Shown: piece by piece, positions 22,203-29,599 of the stretch
Numbering within the stretch: position 1 is the stretch's first letter
Layout of the letters: the number at the start of each line of letters is the position of its first letter
Source of the DNA: Acidimicrobiaceae bacterium
GTDB taxonomy: Bacteria > Actinomycetota > Acidimicrobiia > Acidimicrobiales > Aldehydirespiratoraceae
DNA: 33,582 nucleotides
Direction: 5' to 3'
Assembly (NCBI GenBank): GCA_009843915.1
Contig: VYCM01000035.1
Span: forward strand, 1-33,582
Notes under the pieces: model-generated
The model's database searches: none
What the model saw: the letters and a program-made list of their open reading frames with translations, nothing else
Told to the model about the DNA's origin: nothing
Translations under genes and position numbers: made by a program

Positions 22203-23756
22203 GTGCCTACCGATCCCGCAGCACCGGCCACGAGCCGCCGCGGCGGGCGCAGCTCGCGGATGGCCAAGCGGACGGCCTCGGTGGGAGCCGAGTCCGGGGT
22301 TTCTCCCGTCCCGCGGCGCCTCATTCCGACCTACGAGCTGCTCGGCGAGGCTGATCTCTGCCGGCTGGAGGCTCACGCCGACTGGATCCTCGAGGAGATC
22401 GGGGTGGAGTTCCGGGGCGACGACGAGGCGCTGGAACTGTTCCGCTCGGCCGGAGCGTCGGTTGACGGTGTCCGGGTCCGGTTCGAGCCGGGCCTGGCCC
22501 GCGAGCTGTGCGCCACTGCGCCGGCCCGGTTCGACATGCACGGCCGCGACGGTCGGGCAGTGCCGATCGGTGGCGATCATCTGGTGCTCCTGCCGGCATA
22601 CGGCCCGCCGTTCGTGACCGACCTCGACCGGGGCCGTCGCTACGCCACCCTCGAAGACTTCGAGAACTTCGTCAAGCTCTCCTACAGCACCCCTTGGTTG
22701 CACCACTCGGGTGGGACGGTGTGCGAGCCGGTGGACGTGCCTGTCAACAAGCGGCATCTCGACATGACCTATGCCCATCTCCGCTGGTCGACCAAGCCGT
22801 TCATGGGATCGGTGACCGCGCCGGATCGTGCCGAGGACTCCATCGAAATGGCCAGGGTCACCTTCGGTGCCGACTTCCTGAAGGACCACTGCGTGATCCA
22901 GGGAAACATCAACGTCAACTCGCCCCTGGTTTGGGACGACACCATGTCGGGGGCCCTCAAGGCGTACGCCCGGGCCAATCAGGGCTGCGTGATCTCGCCG
23001 TTCATCATCGGCGGGGCCATGGGGCCGGTCACCCAGCCCGCGCTGATCGCCCAGGCCCTGGCCGAGGCCATGACCGGCATCGCCCTCAGCCAGCTGGTCT
23101 GCCCGGGCTCACCGATGGTGTTCGGCAACTTCCTCACCACCATGGACCTCAAGTCGGGGGCCCCGACCTTCGGGACGCCCGAATCGGTGCTGGCCACCTA
23201 TGCCATCGGGCAGCTGGCCCGCCGCCTCGGGCTGCCGCTGCGCTGCGGCGCCCACTACACGGCGTCCAAGACCGCCGATGCCCAGGCCATGCAGGAGTCG
23301 GCCGACTCGATGTCGGCGGGGATCCTGGCCGGGACCAACTACGTGATCCACGCGGCCGGCTGGCTCGAGGGCGGACTCACCATGGGTTACGAGAAGTTCG
23401 TGATGGACCTCGACCGTTGCGGGATGATCCACCGTCTGCTGGCTGGACTGGCTATGGACGAGGACCAGCTTGCAGCCGGTGCCTACCGCCAGGCCGGGCC
23501 GGGCCAGGCCTACCTGAGCACTGACCACACGATGGCTCACTTCGAGACGGCCAACTACGAGTCGGTGCTGGCCGACACCAGGTCGTACGAGCAGTGGACC
23601 GAGGACGGCGGTCTCGATGCCCAGCAGCGGGCCAACGCGGTGTGGAAGCAGATGCTGGCCGACTACCGGCCGCCGCCGCTGGACGAGTCAGTCGACCAGG
23701 AGCTGCGAGCCTTCATGGCCGAACGCAAGGACGCGATGCCCGACTCCTGGTACTGA
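22203..23756 (+). CDS. MttB-family (trimethylamine methyltransferase-like) protein, no pyrrolysine
   Basis: 517-residue protein of the MttB superfamily. Members transfer a methyl group from trimethylamine (pyrrolysine form) or glycine betaine and other quaternary amines (forms without pyrrolysine) to a corrinoid protein. Family segments include LEEIGVEFRGDDEALELF near the N-terminus, PLVWDDTMSGALKAYARANQ, and the C-terminal GAHYTASKTADAQAMQESAD and GWLEGGLTMGYEKFVMDLD regions (given in part). The frame has no in-frame TAG through the region where pyrrolysine occurs, so it belongs with the non-pyrrolysine branch. The GTG start at 22203 is preceded by a -10 element seven bases upstream. A GcvT-like gene follows 52 bases later. 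No corrinoid-binding protein is in the window. Confidence 0.88.
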   Translation: MPTDPAAPATSRRGGRSSRMAKRTASVGAESGVSPVPRRLIPTYELLGEADLCRLEAHADWILEEIGVEFRGDDEALELFRSAGASVDGVRVRFEPGLARELCATAPARFDMHGRDGRAVPIGGDHLVLLPAYGPPFVTDLDRGRRYATLEDFENFVKLSYSTPWLHHSGGTVCEPVDVPVNKRHLDMTYAHLRWSTKPFMGSVTAPDRAEDSIEMARVTFGADFLKDHCVIQGNINVNSPLVWDDTMSGALKAYARANQGCVISPFIIGGAMGPVTQPALIAQALAEAMTGIALSQLVCPGSPMVFGNFLTTMDLKSGAPTFGTPESVLATYAIGQLARRLGLPLRCGAHYTASKTADAQAMQESADSMSAGILAGTNYVIHAAGWLEGGLTMGYEKFVMDLDRCGMIHRLLAGLAMDEDQLAAGAYRQAGPGQAYLSTDHTMAHFETANYESVLADTRSYEQWTEDGGLDAQQRANAVWKQMLADYRPPPLDESVDQELRAFMAERKDAMPDSWY

Positions 23757-23808
23757 CCCGCCGCCCGCCCTACCCTCGGCGTAGCCACGACCCGAAAGGA
23801 CTGCGAAC

Positions 23809-24918
23809 ATGACTGAGCCACTGTCGAGGACCTCGGCGCTCGCGAGCCGCCATACCGCCCTCGGGTCCGGCCTCGAGGACTGGAACGGGATGGGCACAGC
23901 GTGGGAGTACGACACTGATCCCTGCGACGAGCACGACGCCATCCGGGAGGCCGCCGGCATGTTCGACATGTCGCCGTTGAAGAAGATCCAGGTTCGGGGC
24001 GCCGATGCGGCTGCGGCGGTCGATCATCTCCATTCCCGTGATCTGGCCCGGCTCGGCCCGGGCCAGTCCGCCTACGGCGCGGTGCTGACCGACGGCGGGA
24101 AGGTCGCCGACGACGCCATCGCCTTCAACAACGGCGACGACGGATGGCTGGTGGTGCACGGCTCCGGCTCGTCTATGGAGCTCCTGGCCGAGTCGGCCGA
24201 GGGGCGTGACATCCAACTGGCTTTGGACGACGACCTTCACATCGTGTCGTTGCAGGGTCCCGAGTCTCTGCCGCTGCTTGACGCCCACGCCTCGGCCGAC
24301 CTCTCGTCGCTCGCCTACTTCCACCATCTGAGTACCGAGCTGTTCGGCCGACCGGTGATGGTGTCGCGCACCGGGTACTCGGGGGAGCGGGGGTATGAGA
24401 TCTTCGCGACCGCACACGACGTGGGTGCCGTCTGGGACGGGATCCTGGCCGCGGGGGAGGTCGACGGGGTGATGGCCGCGTCCTTCACCGCGCTGGACAA
24501 GGTTCGGGTGGAGGCCGCCCTGCTGTTCTACGGCTATGACATGACCGACGACCACTTCCCGTCGGAGGTCGGGCTCGGCTGGGCTCTCAGCCGCTCGGGA
24601 GCCGATTACCGGGGCAGGCAGGCGGCATTGGCGGCGGCGGGGACCGAGAGATTCGTCTTCGCCGGCATCTCAATCGATCACACCGACATGGTCGCCGGGG
24701 GTGAGACGCTGCGACTCGAGGGCCGCGACGTCGGGACTGTCAACAGCCCGGCCTGGTCGCACCGCATGGGCAAGTCGTTGGCGCTCGTGCATCTGGCCCC
24801 GGACGCCGCCGACGCCGGGACGGCCTTGGAGGTCGTCGGTGAAGATGCCTCCTACCGCGCCACGGTTGAGCGGATCCCCTTCTACGACTCGGAGAAGTCC
24901 CGCACCCACGCGCCCTGA
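23809..24918 (+). CDS. GcvT-like aminomethyltransferase family protein
   Basis: 369-residue folate-binding protein of the glycine-cleavage T / DmdA / dimethylglycine-oxidase C-domain family. Family marks are FDMSPLKKIQVRGADA near the N-terminus, GGKVADDAIAF, SRTGYSGERGYEIFA and the C-terminal GLGWALS region. These proteins move a one-carbon unit from an N-methyl, aminomethyl or S-methyl donor to tetrahydrofolate. Following the MttB-family gene in the same direction, it may receive the methyl or methylene group from a methylated amine; that is inference. An AAAGGA site eight bases before the ATG supports the start. DMSP demethylase cannot be excluded from sequence alone. Confidence 0.86.
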   Translation: MTEPLSRTSALASRHTALGSGLEDWNGMGTAWEYDTDPCDEHDAIREAAGMFDMSPLKKIQVRGADAAAAVDHLHSRDLARLGPGQSAYGAVLTDGGKVADDAIAFNNGDDGWLVVHGSGSSMELLAESAEGRDIQLALDDDLHIVSLQGPESLPLLDAHASADLSSLAYFHHLSTELFGRPVMVSRTGYSGERGYEIFATAHDVGAVWDGILAAGEVDGVMAASFTALDKVRVEAALLFYGYDMTDDHFPSEVGLGWALSRSGADYRGRQAALAAAGTERFVFAGISIDHTDMVAGGETLRLEGRDVGTVNSPAWSHRMGKSLALVHLAPDAADAGTALEVVGEDASYRATVERIPFYDSEKSRTHAP

Positions 24919-24939
24919 CGTGCGGGCCGCGGCCGCAGC

Positions 24940-26541
24940 TCAGGGGTCGATCAGCACGCCGGGGTTGAGGATGCCGTTGGGGTCCAGCCGCTGCTTGACG
25001 GCCCGGACAGACTCGGCGAAGAGCTCGGGGCGCTGGCGGTCGTAGCCGCCGGGCCGGTGCATGCGGCCCACCGCGTGGTGGTGGGTGACGGTGCCGCCCG
25101 CATCGACGACCGCCTGGTTGGCCGCATCCTTGATGATCTGCCATTGGGCGAGCTCGCTGCCCTGGGCGCCCATGCCCGACCACGTGTAGTAGGGCGCGGG
25201 GCCGTCGGTGTAGACGTGGGTGAACCGGCACGACAGCGAGTGGTGCGGTCCGAACGTGTCGGCGAGGGCTGCGCCCACCCTGGCGCGGATCTCGGCGTCG
25301 AAGTCGGGCCAGCGGTCCCAGGTGATGGCCGTCTCGAACGTGTCGTTGATCAGGCCCAGCGAGGTCTCCACCCCGTTGCCGACACCGATGAAGGCGTTGC
25401 GCCAGGCGCCCACCGCGCCACCGCGGCCGGTGGGCTTGCCCGTTCCGTCGTCGACCCGGATGTCGTCGTCGTCAACGCGGCCGCCGCTGTCGCGGGCTAT
25501 CTCCACCGCGGCCGCGATGTTGTGGCGCTGGCTTAGCTCGGCTGATTCGAATGACACGATCACCAGGGCCTGCTCGCCGTCGAGTCCCGCGGCCCGGCGG
25601 GCCTCGGCGGGGTCGAGGATGCGGAGGTTGGCCGGCCACAGCTTGGCCTGCACGATTCGGCGCACGGCATCGCAGCCGGCCTGCCACGACTCGAACGTGA
25701 CCCCGGCGGTGGCCCTGAAAGTCGGCCGGCGCTGGATCCGCATCCAGGCTTCGGTGATGATCCCGTAGACGCCTTCGGAGCCGATCACCATGCGGTCGGG
25801 GCTCGGGCCCGCCCCCGAGCCGGGCAGCCGGCGCGACTCCCACCAACCAGCCGGGGTGATCATCCGCACCGACTCGACGAAGTCGTCGATATGGGTGTGG
25901 TTGGTGGCGTAGTGGCCCCCGGAGCGGGTGGCGATCCAGCCGCCGAGCGTGGAGAACCGGAACGACTGCGGGAAGTGTCTGAGGGTGTGGCCGCTGGGCC
26001 GGAGCTGGTCCTCGAGGTGGGGTCCGAACACGCCGGCCTGGATGCGGGCCGCTCGGGAGACGTCGTCGATTTCCAGCACCTGGTCGAGCTGGTCGAGGGA
26101 GATCACCACGGTGGGGCCCAGATCGTCGAGGGGGGTGACGCCCCACACCACCGAGGATCCGCCGCCGTAGGGCACGGTCACGTAGCCGTTGGCGTCGCAC
26201 CAGTCGAGGGTGGCTTCCACCTCGGTCTCGTCTCGGGGATGGGCAACGACGTCGGGCGGGTTACCGAAGTCGAGGTTGAAGGCCCGCACCCGCTCGGTGA
26301 AGTGGGCGCCGTAGGCGTAGCGGGCCCGGTCGTAGGTCGTCGTCGAGCACCAACTCGCTACAGAGTCCGGCACCGGGATGCGGGGAGCCCGAAGTTCCGC
26401 GTCGTCCAGCGACGGCACCGGCCGGGCCGTGATCTCGGTGCCGTACCGCTTCGACAGCTTGGCCGCCAGCGCGGCCCGGTCGGCATCGGAGGGCTCCTCG
26501 GACTCCAGGCACCAGGCCCAGAACGACTTGCGGTCAGCCAA
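24940..26541 (-). CDS. FAD-linked oxidase, alkyldihydroxyacetonephosphate synthase-like
   Basis: 533-residue flavoprotein of the vanillyl-alcohol-oxidase / FAD-binding type 4 family, closest in pattern to alkyl-DHAP synthase. The FAD-binding domain has VTVPYGGGSSVVWGV (pyrophosphate loop) and TLGGWIATRSGGHYATNHTHIDD, then GSEGVYGIITEA. The C-terminal half carries the His-rich GGTVTHHHAVGRMHRP, a hallmark of alkyl-DHAP synthase, and ends LDPNGILNPGVL. It might make ether lipids or oxidise a hydroxyacid; no lipid genes adjoin it. The start is TTG, chosen because GAGGAG lies five bases upstream and the family N-terminus follows directly. Convergent with the GcvT-like gene, 21 bases apart. Confidence 0.88.
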   Translation of the reverse strand: MADRKSFWAWCLESEEPSDADRAALAAKLSKRYGTEITARPVPSLDDAELRAPRIPVPDSVASWCSTTTYDRARYAYGAHFTERVRAFNLDFGNPPDVVAHPRDETEVEATLDWCDANGYVTVPYGGGSSVVWGVTPLDDLGPTVVISLDQLDQVLEIDDVSRAARIQAGVFGPHLEDQLRPSGHTLRHFPQSFRFSTLGGWIATRSGGHYATNHTHIDDFVESVRMITPAGWWESRRLPGSGAGPSPDRMVIGSEGVYGIITEAWMRIQRRPTFRATAGVTFESWQAGCDAVRRIVQAKLWPANLRILDPAEARRAAGLDGEQALVIVSFESAELSQRHNIAAAVEIARDSGGRVDDDDIRVDDGTGKPTGRGGAVGAWRNAFIGVGNGVETSLGLINDTFETAITWDRWPDFDAEIRARVGAALADTFGPHHSLSCRFTHVYTDGPAPYYTWSGMGAQGSELAQWQIIKDAANQAVVDAGGTVTHHHAVGRMHRPGGYDRQRPELFAESVRAVKQRLDPNGILNPGVLIDP

Positions 26542-26546
26542 CAGAT

Positions 26547-26552
26547 CTCCTC
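26547..26552 (-). promoter_or_regulatory. Ribosome binding site GAGGAG before a TTG start
   Basis: GAGGAG on the minus strand, five bases before the TTG at 26541, which makes this rare start codon credible. Confidence 0.7.
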
Positions 26553-26609
26553 GGTCGCCGTGTCCTGCTCCCTAGACCAGGACTCGTGCCCGCACCGTAG
26601 CCGCGAGCG

Positions 26610-27809
26610 CTATCGAGTCCCATGGCTCGCGTCGCGCCTCAACTGGATCCGAACATTGACGGCCAGGATCAGGACCGCGCCCACAACGAACAGGTCGAAT
26701 CTCGGCAGGGTGATGCCGAGTGCCATCAGAGCCAGGAGCGAGACTGCCGGCCCGAGGCACAGCAGGGAATTGACTGCGGTGTCCTCAGACCTGATGTTCC
26801 CGACTCGCAACAGCATTCCGGCCACCGAGACCGCAGCCCCGATCACCATCGCGCCGAGCACAGCTCCCCATGTCAGCGATCCTTGAACCTGTGGTGTGAG
26901 CAATCCGATCAGGACATTGACAGGAAGAGCAACGACTCGAGACAGCACGTATCCCAACAGGGTCAGCCAGATAAGCAAGCGGCGATCGGGATCTCCTCGC
27001 TGCTCGATGGGTCGCGTCTCAAACCTCCTGTCCCCGCCGGGTGGCTGGGTTCCTCCGGCGGGGACCAGCGCGTAGTAGAGGACCTTCCCGTAGGCGAGAT
27101 TGCTGAGAACGCTCAACGCAGCCAGCAGCGAGGCCACGAGGGCAATGACCATTCCGGCTGCCACCTTGTAGGACACCAGGTCCGTGACTGAGCGGATCTG
27201 TCCTGCTGCCTGGCTGCCCAGCATCAAGGCCAGCCCCGATCCTGCCAGCGCGGTGAGGACCATGCTCTCCTTCGAGATGGCGCGGCGGGAGTGCCCGACT
27301 GACGCCGGCGCGCCGCGGAACAACCGGTCGCTGTCCTCATGGCGCGCCAGGGCATAGACCAGGAACACGGGCCAGAGTTCGAAGATGGTGGTGGCAACGG
27401 CGGTCTCGAGAATCGTGGCCGACCATGCCAGGAAGCCGTAGTGCAGACTCGAGATCAACGCCCAGACGATGGGCATCCTGGCCCAACCAAGAACATCCTT
27501 GCGGCCTGATTCCTTCAGGACTACGGACTTCCTGTTGCCGGTGGGTCCGCTCGTCCGCCGAAAGTATGTGAAATGAATTCTGGGTCTCTTGAGGCTTCGA
27601 CGTTGAGTGGTGCTCAGGTGTCGGTTGACGTAGCTGTCCTTCGAATACAGAAGAAACAGACCAGGTATGGATACCTGCATGATCGTGATCGTGAAGTTGA
27701 AATAGAAGGGGTTGGTGTCGGAAGCAGCGAGATGAAGGATGGGCGGAACCGACGCGTACAGGAACGTGGCTGTGAGCACCAAGCGGACCGCTCGGCCGCG
27801 ATGGCTCAT
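26610..27809 (-). CDS. DMT/EamA-like multi-spanning membrane protein
   Basis: 399-residue integral membrane protein with about ten hydrophobic segments and a large basic cytoplasmic-type loop (about 60-105). The segment ETAVATTIFELWPVFLVYALAR matches in style the drug/metabolite transporter (EamA) superfamily (shown here in part: TIFELWPVFLVYALA), so a transporter of small molecules is likely. Substrate unknown. Base composition is visibly less GC-rich than its neighbours and codon use is more relaxed, which hints at separate origin. The ATG at 27809 has no ribosome site or clear -10. It lies between the alkyl-DHAP-synthase-like gene and the end of the MarR operon, whose terminator hairpin is just upstream, so it is probably transcribed separately. 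Confidence 0.65.
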   Translation of the reverse strand: MSHRGRAVRLVLTATFLYASVPPILHLAASDTNPFYFNFTITIMQVSIPGLFLLYSKDSYVNRHLSTTQRRSLKRPRIHFTYFRRTSGPTGNRKSVVLKESGRKDVLGWARMPIVWALISSLHYGFLAWSATILETAVATTIFELWPVFLVYALARHEDSDRLFRGAPASVGHSRRAISKESMVLTALAGSGLALMLGSQAAGQIRSVTDLVSYKVAAGMVIALVASLLAALSVLSNLAYGKVLYYALVPAGGTQPPGGDRRFETRPIEQRGDPDRRLLIWLTLLGYVLSRVVALPVNVLIGLLTPQVQGSLTWGAVLGAMVIGAAVSVAGMLLRVGNIRSEDTAVNSLLCLGPAVSLLALMALGITLPRFDLFVVGAVLILAVNVRIQLRRDASHGTR

Positions 27810-27863
27810 CGTCGGAGGAGACGTCGGGCAGGTCCGTCTCGCACTCCGGCGAGCCTAGCTATG

Positions 27864-27888
27864 GCCTGCTTCGCCGGTAAGAGCAGGC
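27864..27888 (-). terminator. Hairpin at the end of the MarR operon
   Basis: GCCTGCT (27864-27870) and AGCAGGC (27882-27888) form a 7-bp stem with an 11-base loop, five bases past the stop of the fusion gene at 27893. No T-tract. Confidence 0.5.
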
Positions 27889-27892
27889 AGGC

Positions 27893-29575
27893 TCAGGCGA
27901 GGGCGTCGGCGTGGGCTTGTAGCAGCGGGACGACCAGGTCGGGGTGCATGCGCCCCATGCCGCACTCGGCGGCCACGCCGAAGTGGGGGAGATGGCGGCG
28001 GGCGGCCGCCATCCGCAGCTTGGCGCCGGCGCCACCGTCCTCGTGGTGCACCAGCCCGAGGTAGACACGGCAGCCACCGAGGCGGAGGCCGCGAAGCGGA
28101 GCGAAGTAGGCGTCGTCGTCACGGTCGATCGGAACCGGCATGTGGACGAAGTCGATGCGGCGTCCAGAGTTGCCGACCACGAAGTTGGCGAGGGCGACGC
28201 ACCGGGCGAGGTCGGCCGGCTCGATGAAGTGCTCGTCGTGCATGCTCCCGTAGCAGAAGTGGTAGCCGACGATGACACCGTCGGGGATCCCCATGCTGAT
28301 CGCCGGCGTCTGCAGCGCGATCCGGGCCATCGGATCGCCGGCGGGCGCCCAGTCGAACAGGTCGTTGAAGACGACGGTCTCCCAGCAGGCGTCCCATTGG
28401 ATCGTGAGGTCGTCGTGCGGGATGGCTCGGCACAGCCGCCGGACCTCCTCGGCCATCGCCAGCGTGTAGGCCGTGTTCACCCGATCGGCGTCGTCGGGGT
28501 CGTGGAACCACCACGACACCGCGCTCTGCGGGGCCGGCAACGAGACTTGGAAGCGGACTCCGGCCGGGATCCGGCCGGCTGAGCGCAGTTCACGGAAGAT
28601 CTCGTAGGACTCGACCGCCGCCTCGACGTAGCCCAGCCGGTCGAAGTGGGGCATTGCGACGCCGTCCCGCACCCGGAACAGCCATGCGTCCTCCTTGAGA
28701 TCGCTCGGCCGCCATCCGTCGGGGTCGTCGGCGAACGACGCCGGCTGGGAGACGGTCTCGAGACCGGGATTGGGGTGGAAGACGTGGACCGCCTGGAACG
28801 TGGTCCAGTCGAGGCGGTCTCCGGTCTCTCCGTCGGGGATGGCGGCGAGATGGGTGCCCAGATGCTCTACGCAGAGTTCCATCACCTCGGCCGCGGTGTC
28901 GCGGGGGACGCTGCCAACGAGGTGGGCACGGCCGACTGCCCGGCGGGCAGCGCGTTCGGGGCGTCCGGACACACCGAGCGCCTCGGGCGTGGGGCGGTCC
29001 TGGCGGAAGACCTCCCCAAGTGGGGCGTAGGCCTTGCCGAGTCGGCCGAGCGGGTCGAGGCGTTCGGGTTCGAGTCTTCCGGTGTCGCCCATGAGCCCTG
29101 GTGCGAAGTGGAACCGCACGACCTCGCCGACCACCATCAGGCTGTCGCCGAACGGCCGGGCCTCACGCACGACGCACTCGAGCGAGGCCGGCGACTCGTC
29201 GATCAGCGGGGGCTGAACGTCCGTCGCTGCGACCGGGGTCAGACCGGCGAGAGCGAACTCGTCGACCGGCGCGCCGACCGCGGAGGCGGTCGTCTCCATT
29301 GCCTCGGCCAGGGCGACGCTCACCGTGTTCACCACGAACTCCCCGTTGGAGCGGATGTTCGCAGCGGTGTCGCCCGTCAGGTCCGCGCTGAACATGACGA
29401 GCGGCGGCGAGCTGCTAACGCCGTTGAAGTACGAGTGCGGCGCGAGGTTGCGGATCCCATCGGGGGAGACGGTGGACACCCACGCGATGGGGCGCGGGAC
29501 GATGATCGATGTCAGCAGCCGGTACGCGCCGTCGCCGGTGAGGTCGGCGCTGGTGACGGATTCCTTGCCAGCCAT
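27893..29575 (-). CDS. Flavin-reductase-like / MetE-like fusion protein
   Basis: 560-residue protein in one uninterrupted frame. Residues about 5-190 are an FMN-binding split barrel of the flavin reductase family (SIIVPRPIAWVSTVSP, APHSYFNGVSS, NGEFVVNTVS). Residues about 216-560 resemble the UROD/MetE superfamily, that is, cobalamin-independent methionine synthase-like catalytic domains. His439 and Cys441 in GYHFCYG and Cys538 in AAECGMGR sit like the zinc-ligand His-x-Cys and later Cys of MetE. The join (about 190-216) is Arg-rich with no Met suggestive of an internal start. I infer a zinc-dependent methyl- or carbon-transferring module tied to a flavin-binding module; the reaction is unknown. 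GGAGA lies before the ATG. It is the last gene of the MarR operon, 24 bases after the ThDP enzyme gene. A rearrangement in assembly cannot be excluded. Confidence 0.75.
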   Translation of the reverse strand: MAGKESVTSADLTGDGAYRLLTSIIVPRPIAWVSTVSPDGIRNLAPHSYFNGVSSSPPLVMFSADLTGDTAANIRSNGEFVVNTVSVALAEAMETTASAVGAPVDEFALAGLTPVAATDVQPPLIDESPASLECVVREARPFGDSLMVVGEVVRFHFAPGLMGDTGRLEPERLDPLGRLGKAYAPLGEVFRQDRPTPEALGVSGRPERAARRAVGRAHLVGSVPRDTAAEVMELCVEHLGTHLAAIPDGETGDRLDWTTFQAVHVFHPNPGLETVSQPASFADDPDGWRPSDLKEDAWLFRVRDGVAMPHFDRLGYVEAAVESYEIFRELRSAGRIPAGVRFQVSLPAPQSAVSWWFHDPDDADRVNTAYTLAMAEEVRRLCRAIPHDDLTIQWDACWETVVFNDLFDWAPAGDPMARIALQTPAISMGIPDGVIVGYHFCYGSMHDEHFIEPADLARCVALANFVVGNSGRRIDFVHMPVPIDRDDDAYFAPLRGLRLGGCRVYLGLVHHEDGGAGAKLRMAAARRHLPHFGVAAECGMGRMHPDLVVPLLQAHADALA

Positions 29576-29599
29576 CGTGGGTCTCCGATCCGTTCGCGG

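Noticed and set aside
22139-22324. N-terminal extension of the CaiB-like protein
   Set aside because: It would run over the divergent promoter and start of the MttB-family gene, and the GTG at 22138 has a well-placed -10 element.
22203-23756. Pyrrolysine-containing trimethylamine methyltransferase
   Set aside because: No in-frame TAG interrupts or could extend the frame; the protein is full length without it.
24919-24939. GC-rich near-palindrome between convergent genes as a terminator
   Set aside because: The symmetry is imperfect and could be chance in this composition.
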